Positions 52,987 to 61,856 of a stretch of 64,000 nucleotides of DNA are shown piece by piece (within the stretch, counting starts at the first letter, position 1; each line of letters begins with the position of its first letter). The stretch covers positions 1 to 64,000 of the forward strand of contig NZ_KE384013.1 in the NCBI RefSeq assembly GCF_000423405.1. Direction: 5' to 3'. Both the position numbers and the translations under genes were made by a program. The notes below the pieces were generated by a model, which ran no database searches, was not told where the DNA came from, and worked only from the letters and a program-made list of their open reading frames with translations. The stretch comes from Mesonia mobilis DSM 19841. Its GTDB lineage: Bacteria; Bacteroidota; Bacteroidia; Flavobacteriales; Flavobacteriaceae.

Positions 52987-54252
52987 ATGTTTAGTAGAGA
53001 TAAATGGGATGAAATTTTAGAGTCGTTAAGCGCCAATTGGTTCAGAACGATAATGACGTCTTTCGGGGTGCTTTGGGGTATTTTTATTTTAGTAATTCTC
53101 CTAGCTGCAGGTAAAGGTTTAGAAAATGGTGTAAAGCAAGGTTTTGGCGGGATGGCTACCAACTCGATGTTTATGTGGTCGCAAGGAACTTCAAAGTCTT
53201 ATAAAGGAATGCCTAAAGGAAGGTATTATAACTTTAAAACTGGAGATGTTCCTGCTATAAAAGATAATGTACAAGGCTTGCGTTTCGTTTCGCCAAGAAA
53301 TCAATTAGGCGGCTTTGGTGGAAGTAACAACGTAGTGCGCGGGTTAAAATCGGGAGCATTTAACGTTTATGGTGATTACCCAGAAATTATCATGCAACAA
53401 CCTATGAATATTACTTCTGGTCGCTTTTTAAATCATAACGATCTTGAAGAAAAACGTAAAGTTGCGGTTATTGGTGAGTCGGTAAAAAGTACGATGTACG
53501 ATTACGATGAAGAAGTTTTAGGTTCTTATATTAAAATTAACGGCGTTAACTTTCAGGTGATCGGTACTTATAGCAAAAAAGGTGGTGGCGGCGGAAGTCA
53601 AGAAGAGGCGCAAAAAGAGATTTTTGTTCCGTTCACTTCATTTTCACAAGCTTTTAATATGGGAGATGTTGTCGGATGGATGGCCATTACCGCAGATGAT
53701 AATCATTCGATCACAAGTTTAAAACAAGATGTATTCAGCGTGATTAAAAAACGTCACGATATTCACCCGGAAGATGAAAGAGCCATTGGTAATTTCGACC
53801 TTTATCAAGAATTTAATAAGATATCAGGTTTGTTTTTAGCTTTAAACGGTGTTGCTTATTTTGTAGGTGTTCTTGTTTTACTTTCAGGTATCATCGGGAT
53901 TAGTAATATTATGCTTATTGTGGTTAAAGAGCGAACCAACGAGATCGGTGTAAGGCGAGCTTTAGGAGCAACTCCGGGCTCAATTAGAGGGCAAATTTTA
54001 ATGGAATCGATCGTATTGACCATTATCTCAGGGATGGCAGGTATCGTGTTTGCTACACTTGTATTGTGGGGGATTAATAGCTTTTTAGATACGATGGATA
54101 CTTCAGAAATGATGTTTGCTAACCCAAGTGTAAATATTGGAGTGATCTTGATCGCGTTACTAATATTAGTGGTTTCAGGATTATTGGCAGGTTTAATTCC
54201 TGCACAAAACGCCATAAAAATTAAGCCCGTAGACGCTTTAAGAACAGAATAA
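52987..54252 (+). CDS. ABC transporter permease, MacB/FtsX type (second)
   Basis: 421 aa, same plan as the previous gene (N-terminal helix about 17-40, periplasmic domain about 41-275, three C-terminal helices, VGVLVLLSGIIGISNIMLIVVKERTNEIGVRRALGA and IPAQNAIKIKPVDALRTE). The periplasmic domain carries a glycine run (KKGGGGGSQEE, about residues 197-207) absent from its partner. The two permeases are clear paralogues. Only a 1-nt gap separates them. Confidence 0.94.
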   Translation: MFSRDKWDEILESLSANWFRTIMTSFGVLWGIFILVILLAAGKGLENGVKQGFGGMATNSMFMWSQGTSKSYKGMPKGRYYNFKTGDVPAIKDNVQGLRFVSPRNQLGGFGGSNNVVRGLKSGAFNVYGDYPEIIMQQPMNITSGRFLNHNDLEEKRKVAVIGESVKSTMYDYDEEVLGSYIKINGVNFQVIGTYSKKGGGGGSQEEAQKEIFVPFTSFSQAFNMGDVVGWMAITADDNHSITSLKQDVFSVIKKRHDIHPEDERAIGNFDLYQEFNKISGLFLALNGVAYFVGVLVLLSGIIGISNIMLIVVKERTNEIGVRRALGATPGSIRGQILMESIVLTIISGMAGIVFATLVLWGINSFLDTMDTSEMMFANPSVNIGVILIALLILVVSGLLAGLIPAQNAIKIKPVDALRTE

Positions 54253-54285
54253 ATTAAATAGAAAATAAAATCAATCAAAATAGAA

Positions 54286-55401
54286 ATGAAAAGAGTTTTT
54301 ACCGTAATCATTTTACTTGTTATCGTAGTAGGCTTTGGATGGGCTTTGTATTATGTCTATCAAAAAAACCAAGAAGATCCTGTGGTTTATAAAACTGAAA
54401 AACCAAGTACACAAACTATCGTAAAACAAACGGTAGCTACCGGAAGTATCGTGCCAAAAGAAGAAATTTTAATTAAGCCGAACATCTCGGGTATTATCGA
54501 TAAAATTTATATTGAAGCAGGAGATCAAATAAAAGTGAACGATCTTATTGCGCAATTAAAAGTGGTGCCTAATGTTTCTAATTTAGCGAGCAGTAAAAAC
54601 CAAATTACTTCAGCAAAAATTGCATTAGATAACCAAACTAAAATGTATAATCGTCAGAAAGAATTGTTTGATAAAGGAGTAATTTCTGCGAATGAATTTG
54701 ATCAGGCAGAAGTAGCTTACAAGCAAGCACAGCAAACTTACGATGCTGCCAGACAAACTTACGAGATCGTAAAAACAGGAACCGCGAGCGGAGTAGGAAC
54801 CGCTGCTAATACTCAAATTAGAGCGACGATTTCGGGAATGGTGCTAGATGTTCCTGTAAAAGTAGGTAATCAGGTAATTGAGTCGAACAACTTTAACGAA
54901 GGTACGACGATCGCAACATTAGCAAACACCGATAAAATGATTTTTGAAGGGAAAGTAGATGAATCTGAAGTGGGTAAAATCAAAGAAGACCTTCCGTTAG
55001 AGATTACGATCGGTGCTATTGAAGACACTAAATTCGATGCTGTGTTAGATTATATCGCTCCAAAAGGTATCGATGAAAACGGTGCAATTCAATTTGAAAT
55101 TGAAGGAACACTTAAGAATAAAGACAGCGTATTTATTAGATCTGGTTTAAGCGCGAATGCATCGATTATTTTAGATAAAGTTGAAGATGTGTTAGCGGTA
55201 AAAGAATCTTTACTTCAGTTTGATGCTAAAACACAAGACCCTTATGTAGAAGTAAAAACCGGAGAGCAAGAGTTTGAAAGAAGAGATGTAGAACTAGGTT
55301 TGAGCGACGGTATTTATGTTGAAATTAAAAGTGGAATAACTAAGGATGATGAAATTAAGATCTGGAACGAGGTAAAACCAGCACAAAGTTTCGGTAATTA
55401 A
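54286..55401 (+). CDS. Efflux membrane-fusion protein (HlyD/RND-adaptor family), first
   Basis: 371 aa. N-terminal membrane helix (about 5-24), lipoyl-like half motifs (IVPKEEILIKPNISGIIDKIYIEAGDQIKVNDLIAQL and RATISGMVLDVPVKVGNQVI) around a coiled-coil hairpin (about 100-165), then beta-barrel and membrane-proximal domains. Fits MacA-type adaptors that join MacB-like ABC transporters to a TolC-like channel. Located between the permeases and the channel gene in the operon. Confidence 0.93.
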   Translation: MKRVFTVIILLVIVVGFGWALYYVYQKNQEDPVVYKTEKPSTQTIVKQTVATGSIVPKEEILIKPNISGIIDKIYIEAGDQIKVNDLIAQLKVVPNVSNLASSKNQITSAKIALDNQTKMYNRQKELFDKGVISANEFDQAEVAYKQAQQTYDAARQTYEIVKTGTASGVGTAANTQIRATISGMVLDVPVKVGNQVIESNNFNEGTTIATLANTDKMIFEGKVDESEVGKIKEDLPLEITIGAIEDTKFDAVLDYIAPKGIDENGAIQFEIEGTLKNKDSVFIRSGLSANASIILDKVEDVLAVKESLLQFDAKTQDPYVEVKTGEQEFERRDVELGLSDGIYVEIKSGITKDDEIKIWNEVKPAQSFGN

Positions 55402-55463
55402 TTTTAAAGACTTGTAACATAATAAATTAGAATAGACTAACTAATTAGAAATCCATCAATCAG

Positions 55464-56798
55464 ATGAAAAAAATAACAATCATAGCTGCACTTTTAGGGC
55501 TGGTATTTTCAGCTTCAGCTCAAGAAGGTAAAAAATGGACCTTAAGAGAATGTGTAGAATATGCATTAGAAAATAATATTTCTGTTAAACAGTCAGAATT
55601 AGATTTAGAGAATGCTAAGCTTAATAAAATGGATGCTATTGGTAATTTATTACCGACTTTAAACGGTAATGCATCTTATACGACCAATACAGGAGCCAGC
55701 ATTAACCCAACAACCAACCAATTTGAGAACGAAACCTTCTCGTCTTTTACAACAGGAGCGTCTTCAAGTTTAACGTTGTTTGATGGATTAAGGAATATTA
55801 GACAATTACAAAGAGCTAAACTCTCAAGGTTGGCAAGTCAATACCAGCTTGAGAAAATGGAAAGTGATATTGCACTTGCAGTAGCAAATTCATATTTGCA
55901 AGTTCTTTTAAATAAAGCAAATTTAGAAGCTATCAAATCTCAAAATGAAGTGAGCCAAGAACAGTTAGAGCGAACTCAAAATTTAGTAGATGCAGGTACT
56001 TTGCCTCAGGGAGATTTATTAGAGATTAAAGCAACAATTGCTAACGAAACTCAACAAATTGTTGTGGCTGAAAATAATATTCAAATATCATTAATTAGTC
56101 TTGCGCAATTGTTACTTATTGAAGATTATGAGACATTTCAAATCGTAGATGAAGGTTACGAAGTTATTTCTACAGAAATCGCAGACCTTGCTCCTCAAGA
56201 AATTATCAGAAATGCTCAATCAAGCAGACCAGAAGTTAAAATTGCAGAGAAGAATGTTGAGTTAGCAGAAAAAGATGTTGAAATTGCAAGAGGTTCTTAC
56301 TATCCAACATTATCTGCTTTTTTTAATTATAATACCCGATATTCAGATAACGATTTTTTAAACAGAAATTTTACAGACCAATTATGGCAAAATGATGGTT
56401 TAGGTTATGGTTTTCGACTAAATGTACCCATCTTCAATGGTCTTTCTGTAAGAACTAACGTAAAGCGAAATAAAATTAATCTGCAGCGTACAGAATATCA
56501 ATTAGAGCAAGCAAAATTAGATCTAGAGTCAAACGTTTATCAGGCTTATGTAGATGCTAAAGGAGCCGCTAAATCTTACGAGGCCGCCTTATCTGCATTA
56601 GAATCTCAAGAATTAGCTTTTGAATATGCTACAGATCGTTATGAGGTTGGTTTAACCAATGCATTCGATTTTAGTCAATCTAAACAAAGGTTTGACAACG
56701 CTAAAATCAATGTGAACCAAGCTAAATACGACTATATTTTTAAATTAAAAGTCTTAGAATTATACTTTGGTGTAGCTCCTGAAGATATCAAATTGTAA
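55464..56798 (+). CDS. TolC family outer-membrane efflux channel
   Basis: 444 aa with a signal peptide (residues 1-19, ending ASAQ). The family's duplicated helical layout is clear: first repeat WTLRECVEYALENNISVKQSELDLENAKLNK with GNASYTTNTG strands, second repeat RPEVKIAEKNVELAEKDVEIARGSYYPTLSAFFNYN with YGFRLNVPIFNGLSVRTNVKRN. Together with the adaptors it makes the outer-membrane end of the efflux pump. Flanked by two adaptor genes. Confidence 0.95.
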   Translation: MKKITIIAALLGLVFSASAQEGKKWTLRECVEYALENNISVKQSELDLENAKLNKMDAIGNLLPTLNGNASYTTNTGASINPTTNQFENETFSSFTTGASSSLTLFDGLRNIRQLQRAKLSRLASQYQLEKMESDIALAVANSYLQVLLNKANLEAIKSQNEVSQEQLERTQNLVDAGTLPQGDLLEIKATIANETQQIVVAENNIQISLISLAQLLLIEDYETFQIVDEGYEVISTEIADLAPQEIIRNAQSSRPEVKIAEKNVELAEKDVEIARGSYYPTLSAFFNYNTRYSDNDFLNRNFTDQLWQNDGLGYGFRLNVPIFNGLSVRTNVKRNKINLQRTEYQLEQAKLDLESNVYQAYVDAKGAAKSYEAALSALESQELAFEYATDRYEVGLTNAFDFSQSKQRFDNAKINVNQAKYDYIFKLKVLELYFGVAPEDIKL

Positions 56799-56800
56799 TC

Positions 56801-58072
56801 ATGAAAAAGAAAACACTTCTTATCGTTTTAGTTATTGCTTTGGTGCTTATCGTTGTGTTGGTCGTAGGTAAAAAATCTGGTGCTTTCGGTAAAACCGGTA
56901 ATTTTAAAAAGGTTGAAACTACGCTTATCGAAAAGATAGATATTACTGAAACGGTTTCAGCAACAGGAAAAATTCAACCTGAAGTAGAAGTGAAATTATC
57001 TTCAGAAGTTTCAGGAGAAATTATCGAACTTCCTATTGCTGAAGGTCAAGAAGTGAAAAAAGGAGATTTATTGGTGAAAATTAATCCAGATCTTTATCAA
57101 TCTAGTTTACAGCGTTCGCAAGCGAGTTACCAAAACATAAAAGCTAATTTAGCGCAAACTGAAGCCTCTTTAAAGCAAGCAAAAGCAAATTACGATCGTA
57201 ATAAAACTTTGTTTGAAAAAGGAGTGATCTCTAAATCTGAATGGGATAACATCGTTTCGCAATACGAAGTTGCTCAGGCCAATAAAGAGTCGGCCTTTTA
57301 CAATGTGCAAAGTGCGGCGGCAACCGTAAATGAAGCGCAAGATAATTTAGGGCGAACAACCATTTACGCGCCAATGAGCGGAACGATTTCTAAATTAGAT
57401 GCAGAATTAGGAGAGCGAGTGGTGGGAACCCAGCAAATGGCCGGAACCGAGATTTTAAGAGTTGCCAATTTAGGTGAAATGGAAGTGGAGGTTGAAGTCA
57501 ATGAAAATGATATTGTAAAAGTTTCTGTAGGCGATTCTGCAATAGTTGAAGTAGATGCTTATTTAGGAAAAGAGTTTAAAGGTTTAGTGACAGAGATTTC
57601 AAACTCAGCGGCAGATGGTTTAACCGCAGATCAAGTAACAAATTTTGATGTGAAAGTAAAAATCTTAGAAAATTCATATCAAGAATTAAAAGAAGGGAAG
57701 CCTGAAAATTATTATCCATTTCGTCCGGGAATGACGGCCACGGTAGATATAATTACCAGTAGACGTAGTAATATTGTAGGTGTTCCTATAAGTGCAATTG
57801 TTATTAAAAACGATACCACTTCCACCCGAAAGAACACAGGAGCAGTTTCGACTAAAAAAGAAGAAAATTTTGAATGTGTTTTTGTAAAACAAAACGGAAA
57901 AGCGAAATTGCAAGTTGTAGAAACAGGTATACAAGACGATACCAATATTGAAATTACTGCTGGTTTAGAAGAAGGAGTTGAAGTAATTACCGGTCCATAT
58001 AATATGGTTACCAAACTTTTAAAACCAGGAGATAAAGTAGAAAATCAAACTCAAGAAGAAAAAGAAGAATAA
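56801..58072 (+). CDS. Efflux membrane-fusion protein (HlyD/RND-adaptor family), second
   Basis: 423 aa. Similar to the adaptor at 54286 in layout: N-terminal membrane helix (about 5-24), lipoyl halves (EVEVKLSSEVSGEIIELPIAEGQEVKKGDLLVKINPDL and TTIYAPMSGTISKLDAELGERVVG), long coiled-coil hairpin (about 105-175) and barrel domain. It has a longer C-terminal domain and an acidic end (ENQTQEEKEE). Two adaptors for one channel suggests either alternative pumps sharing the TolC protein or a mixed adaptor ring. Starts 2 nt after the TolC gene. Confidence 0.93.
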   Translation: MKKKTLLIVLVIALVLIVVLVVGKKSGAFGKTGNFKKVETTLIEKIDITETVSATGKIQPEVEVKLSSEVSGEIIELPIAEGQEVKKGDLLVKINPDLYQSSLQRSQASYQNIKANLAQTEASLKQAKANYDRNKTLFEKGVISKSEWDNIVSQYEVAQANKESAFYNVQSAAATVNEAQDNLGRTTIYAPMSGTISKLDAELGERVVGTQQMAGTEILRVANLGEMEVEVEVNENDIVKVSVGDSAIVEVDAYLGKEFKGLVTEISNSAADGLTADQVTNFDVKVKILENSYQELKEGKPENYYPFRPGMTATVDIITSRRSNIVGVPISAIVIKNDTTSTRKNTGAVSTKKEENFECVFVKQNGKAKLQVVETGIQDDTNIEITAGLEEGVEVITGPYNMVTKLLKPGDKVENQTQEEKEE

Positions 58073-58074
58073 TT

Positions 58075-58749
58075 TTGGCTAAAATTTTAAACCTAGAAAC
58101 GACCACCACTAACTGTTCGGTTTCGATCGGGATTAATAACGAAGTTGCAGTATTAAAAGAAGATAAAGAAGGCGGTTATTCTCACGCCGAGAAATTACAC
58201 GTTTTTATTGAAGAGGCTTTAGCAGAAGTTAATTTTCAACTTAGCGATCTAGATGCTATTGCTGTAAGTAAAGGTCCGGGTTCTTATACAGGTTTGCGTA
58301 TAGGCGTTTCTGCAGCGAAAGGTTTATGTTATAGCTTAGGGATTCCGTTGATTTCTATTTCTACTTTAGAGGCTTTAGCTCATCAAGTAACTCCTGAAAA
58401 TAAAGAAGAAGTGATCGTACCAATGTTAGATGCTCGAAGAATGGAGGTTTATACGGCGGTTTATTCTTCAGAGAAACTTTTAATTTCACCTATTGAAGCT
58501 AAAATTTTAGAAGAACATTCTTTTGATAACTATTTTAGCGATTTTCATCCGGTACATTTTATTGGTAATGGCGTGAAGAAATTTGAAGAGATCTCTTCTG
58601 CAAAAAACGCTTTTTTTATCGATGCTTTACCATCAGCCAAAGAAATGGTAAAACTTGCTGAAGCTAAATACAAAAAAAGCGACACCGAAGATGTCGCTTA
58701 TTTTGAACCTTATTATTTAAAAGATTTTGTAGTAAATCGAAAGAATTAA
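58075..58749 (+). CDS. tsaB: tRNA t6A biosynthesis protein TsaB
   Basis: 224 aa, TTG start 2 nt after the adaptor stop. N-terminal ASKHA fold: ILNLETTTTNCSVSIGINNEVAVL, SHAEKLHVFIEEAL, and the hallmark SKGPGSYTGLRIGVSAAKGL. TsaB pairs with TsaD and TsaE to make N6-threonylcarbamoyl-adenosine in tRNAs reading ANN codons; it is not an active enzyme itself. An essential gene at the end of an efflux operon. Its 3' end overlaps the convergent mscS-type gene by 4 bp. Confidence 0.94.
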   Translation: MAKILNLETTTTNCSVSIGINNEVAVLKEDKEGGYSHAEKLHVFIEEALAEVNFQLSDLDAIAVSKGPGSYTGLRIGVSAAKGLCYSLGIPLISISTLEALAHQVTPENKEEVIVPMLDARRMEVYTAVYSSEKLLISPIEAKILEEHSFDNYFSDFHPVHFIGNGVKKFEEISSAKNAFFIDALPSAKEMVKLAEAKYKKSDTEDVAYFEPYYLKDFVVNRKN

Positions 58750-59612
58750 GCGTTATTTTCTTTTTTCTCTACCGTTCCATTCATTTTGGTTTGGTCGTAA
58801 AAGTAAACGTCTCTTTGTGGGTAAGGTATCGTCATACCGGCTTCTTCTAATCTAATTTTACCTTCTTCGATCATATTCCAGTGAATATCCCAGAATTTAT
58901 CGTTTGGAGCAAAGTAACGAACCGAGAAGTTTACCGAGCTGTCTGCTAATTCAGCAACTAATACTTGCGGAGCAGGATCTTCCATAATGCCATCTTGCTC
59001 TTTTACTAATTGCATTAAAACCTCTTTTGCTTTCTTAATATCATCATCGTAAGAAATTCCGAAAGAAAGATTTTCTCTTCGAATACCGTTTACTGTATAG
59101 TTTACAATGTTGTCGTTCGCTAAACTTCCGTTAGGGATCACAGCTTCTTGATTACCAAATGTGTTTATTTTGGTATAAAATAAATTTACTTCTTTCACAC
59201 TACCAGAAACGCCTTGTGCTTCAATCCAATCGCCAATTCGAAATGGTTTTAAAATAATTATTAAAACTCCTCCCGCAAAATTGGCAAGTGAACCTTGTAA
59301 AGCTAAACCAATAGCTAAACCTGCGGCACCTAAAACAGCGACTAAAGATGTAGTTTCGATCCCAGCTTGAGAGATGGCAACGATCACTACTAATATTTTT
59401 AATGCCCAAGTCACTAAAGTACTTAAAAAACCTTCTAAAGCCGGATCGTAATCTTTTTTAGCAAGCATCTTTTTCATGTACTTTACTACTCGTTTTACAA
59501 TCCAAAACCCAACGATTAGAATTAGAATTGCGGCAATTAAATCAGGTAAAAAGTCTATAAGTTTTTCAATGTATTCTTTAGCGAGTTTAGAAAAGTCGTT
59601 TAATTTTTCCAT
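58746..59612 (-). CDS. Small-conductance mechanosensitive channel (MscS family)
   Basis: 288 aa. Three N-terminal membrane helices (about 20-40, 62-82, 90-115), with the pore-lining third helix GAAGLAIGLALQGSLANFAGGVLIIILKPFRIGDWIE, followed by the beta domain GVSGSVKEVNLFYTKINTFGNQEAVIPNGSLANDNIVNYT and an alpha/beta cytoplasmic cage. It opens under membrane tension to release solutes on osmotic downshock. Close in length to E. coli MscS (286 aa). Single gene, convergent with tsaB. Confidence 0.95.
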   Translation of the reverse strand: MEKLNDFSKLAKEYIEKLIDFLPDLIAAILILIVGFWIVKRVVKYMKKMLAKKDYDPALEGFLSTLVTWALKILVVIVAISQAGIETTSLVAVLGAAGLAIGLALQGSLANFAGGVLIIILKPFRIGDWIEAQGVSGSVKEVNLFYTKINTFGNQEAVIPNGSLANDNIVNYTVNGIRRENLSFGISYDDDIKKAKEVLMQLVKEQDGIMEDPAPQVLVAELADSSVNFSVRYFAPNDKFWDIHWNMIEEGKIRLEEAGMTIPYPQRDVYFYDQTKMNGTVEKKENNA

Positions 59613-59692
59613 AGTTAATTTTTTGGTTTTTAAAATGAAGATTTAAAGTTAAAATAAAAATCACCTAACCCATCGTTTAATTTTTGTTAAAC

Positions 59693-61708
59693 TTAGGAAT
59701 TTAGACGATCTATAACGTTTTCTATAGTTTTTTGCGGAAGCTCACAAGCGCCTTCTTTGCATAAATAGTAAAGTTCATTTTTATTTTCTTTACCGTGAGT
59801 TAGCGGAATTTCATCATCTGCAACAGCATAAATAAGCTGAGGTAAATAGTATTGCTGAATTTTTTCTTGGGAAGAAGCGCTTTCTTTCGAAAACACCAAT
59901 TCATAAAATTGATGGGTAAAATTGAGCTGCAACGATAACCAATTACTGTAACCTGAAGGATAATCGTTTATTTGCGGTAAAATTTTCTTCAGCATCATTT
60001 CAGCAACTTCTTGCCATTCGTGTTTTAAATAGAATTTTGAAAGTTTAAAAAGATTATGCGCCATCACAGAATTTGAAGCCGGGATCACATTATCTTGCGT
60101 TTCTATACTACGCTGAATAAGTTTTACTTGGGTTGAAGTATAAAAAAAGAAACCACTTTTTTCATCGTAAAAATCTGTAAAAACCTGTTCAGTTAAATTT
60201 TTAGCGAGTTTTAGATGTGCAGTTTTAAAAGTAGTTTGATACAGTTTTAGTAAAGCTTCAATTAAAAAAGCATAATCTTCAAGATTAGCGTTGATGCTTT
60301 TTTTGTTTTTAAAATTTCTGTAGAGCTGAAGTTCTTCTAGTAAGTTTTCAGTGATAAAATTGATAGCCTTTTCAGCAATGGTTAAATATTCTTTTCTTTG
60401 AAAGATTTGATAGGCTTTTGTGTAAGCTTTAATCATCATTGCATTCCACGAGGTTAAACCTTTATCATCTAAACCGGGTCGTTTACGCTCTTTCCTTTTA
60501 TTGAATAAAAGTTGTTTGCAATAGTTGATCTTTTGTTGAAGCTTCTCTTCAGTTATAGAAAATTGAGCGGCAATTTCTTCGGGAGTTTTGGTATTAATCA
60601 ATACATAATCGCCTTCTTCCCAATATCCGTAAGCGTTAATATTGAAATATTCAGCAAAAATTTCAAAATCATCTTGAAGAAATTTTTGTAGCTCGTCTTT
60701 CTTCCAAGTGTAAAAAGCACCTTCTTTTTTAAGGTTTTCTTCGTTTAAACTATCGGCGTCTAAAGCGGCAAAAAAATAACCTTGTTGCGCAGTAAGCTCT
60801 CGTTGAATAAACTCTAAACTTTCTTCAACAACTTTTTTGAAATTTTCGTTTTTAAAGACCACATAAGCATCGCTATATAATTCGATGAGTTGCGCATTAT
60901 CATAAAGCATTTTCTCGAAATGCGGAATGTGCCAGCGTTCATCGACACTGTATCGCGAAAAGCCTCCGCCGAGTGTGTCGTAAATTCCGCCTTGAGCCAT
61001 TTTTTCTAGAGAGAATTCAACAAAATCTAAAATTTCTTTTTGTTGATGCTGAAAACCATAGCGCAATAAAAACGAAAGATTATTAGGCATCATAAATTTT
61101 GGAGCTCCACGAAAACCTCCGTTTTTAAGATCGAACTTCGATTGCCAAGAGGTAATAGTTTCCTCTAAAAAAGTTGAAGAAAATACTTGTCCTTCACTTT
61201 CGCTACTCACAAGGTTATTGAGCTGCTCCATTCCTAAGCTTAATTTTTGAGCATAATCTTCCATATGCTCCGGAGCTTTTTTATACAAATCTGTTAACTG
61301 GTGCAGCGATCCCATCCATTTTTTCTTTGGAAGATACGTAACGCCCCAAACCGGTCTGCCGTCTGGTAAAGCCACAATATTTAATGGCCAGCCACCTTGC
61401 CCGGTCATAATTTGCAGCGCACTCATATAAATTTGATCGACATCGGGACGTTCTTCTCGATCTACTTTAATGCTAATGAAGTTTTCATTCATCACTTGCG
61501 CGACTTCTTCATCTTCAAAACATTCGTGTTCCATCACGTGGCACCAATGGCAAGCAGAATAGCCAATGCTAATGAGTAAAAGTTTATTGTTATCTTTAGC
61601 AAACTTTAAGATAGAATCGTTCCAAGATTGCCAAAAAACGGGGTTATTTGCATGTTGTAATAAATAAGGACTTGTTTCTTTTGCAAGTAGATTTTCTAAT
61701 TGTCTCAT
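59693..61708 (-). CDS. DUF255/YyaL-type protein, thioredoxin domain plus (alpha/alpha)6-like barrel
   Basis: 671 aa from the ATG at 61708. A longer frame to 61816 exists, but MRQLENLLAKETSPYLLQHANNPVFW is the family's normal start and the extra 36 residues look like translated intergenic DNA. The N-terminal thioredoxin-like domain carries SIGYSACHWCHVMEHECFEDEEVA with a CxxC (CHWC) and GGWPLNIVALPDGRPVWGVTYLP; the rest is a helical barrel related to N-acylglucosamine 2-epimerase-like folds (GGIYDTLGGGFSRYSVDERWHIPHFEKMLYDNAQL, LTSWNAMMIKAYTKAYQ). Human homologue is SPATA20. Its biological role is unknown. Confidence 0.93.
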   Translation of the reverse strand: MRQLENLLAKETSPYLLQHANNPVFWQSWNDSILKFAKDNNKLLLISIGYSACHWCHVMEHECFEDEEVAQVMNENFISIKVDREERPDVDQIYMSALQIMTGQGGWPLNIVALPDGRPVWGVTYLPKKKWMGSLHQLTDLYKKAPEHMEDYAQKLSLGMEQLNNLVSSESEGQVFSSTFLEETITSWQSKFDLKNGGFRGAPKFMMPNNLSFLLRYGFQHQQKEILDFVEFSLEKMAQGGIYDTLGGGFSRYSVDERWHIPHFEKMLYDNAQLIELYSDAYVVFKNENFKKVVEESLEFIQRELTAQQGYFFAALDADSLNEENLKKEGAFYTWKKDELQKFLQDDFEIFAEYFNINAYGYWEEGDYVLINTKTPEEIAAQFSITEEKLQQKINYCKQLLFNKRKERKRPGLDDKGLTSWNAMMIKAYTKAYQIFQRKEYLTIAEKAINFITENLLEELQLYRNFKNKKSINANLEDYAFLIEALLKLYQTTFKTAHLKLAKNLTEQVFTDFYDEKSGFFFYTSTQVKLIQRSIETQDNVIPASNSVMAHNLFKLSKFYLKHEWQEVAEMMLKKILPQINDYPSGYSNWLSLQLNFTHQFYELVFSKESASSQEKIQQYYLPQLIYAVADDEIPLTHGKENKNELYYLCKEGACELPQKTIENVIDRLNS

Positions 61709-61856
61709 AAATCTGTAATATTGGCGTCTGAAAACGTAAAAAATACAAGGTAAAAAGAATAATTTGAAGATGTACAATTTAATGTTTTGGTAACAATAGA
61801 AGCATGAAAATCTCAAATTATTAAAACACTTTTGCAGATTGTAAAAAAGAATATTT

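Noticed and set aside
52987-54252. Second FtsX-type permease as a redundant pseudogene
   Set aside because: Full length, intact frame, conserved C-terminal FtsX motif and 1-nt spacing argue for a functional paralogue.
61709-61816. 36-residue N-terminal extension of the DUF255 protein
   Set aside because: Aromatic, low-quality sequence from the divergent intergenic region; the family starts with MRQLENLLAKETSPYLLQHA.
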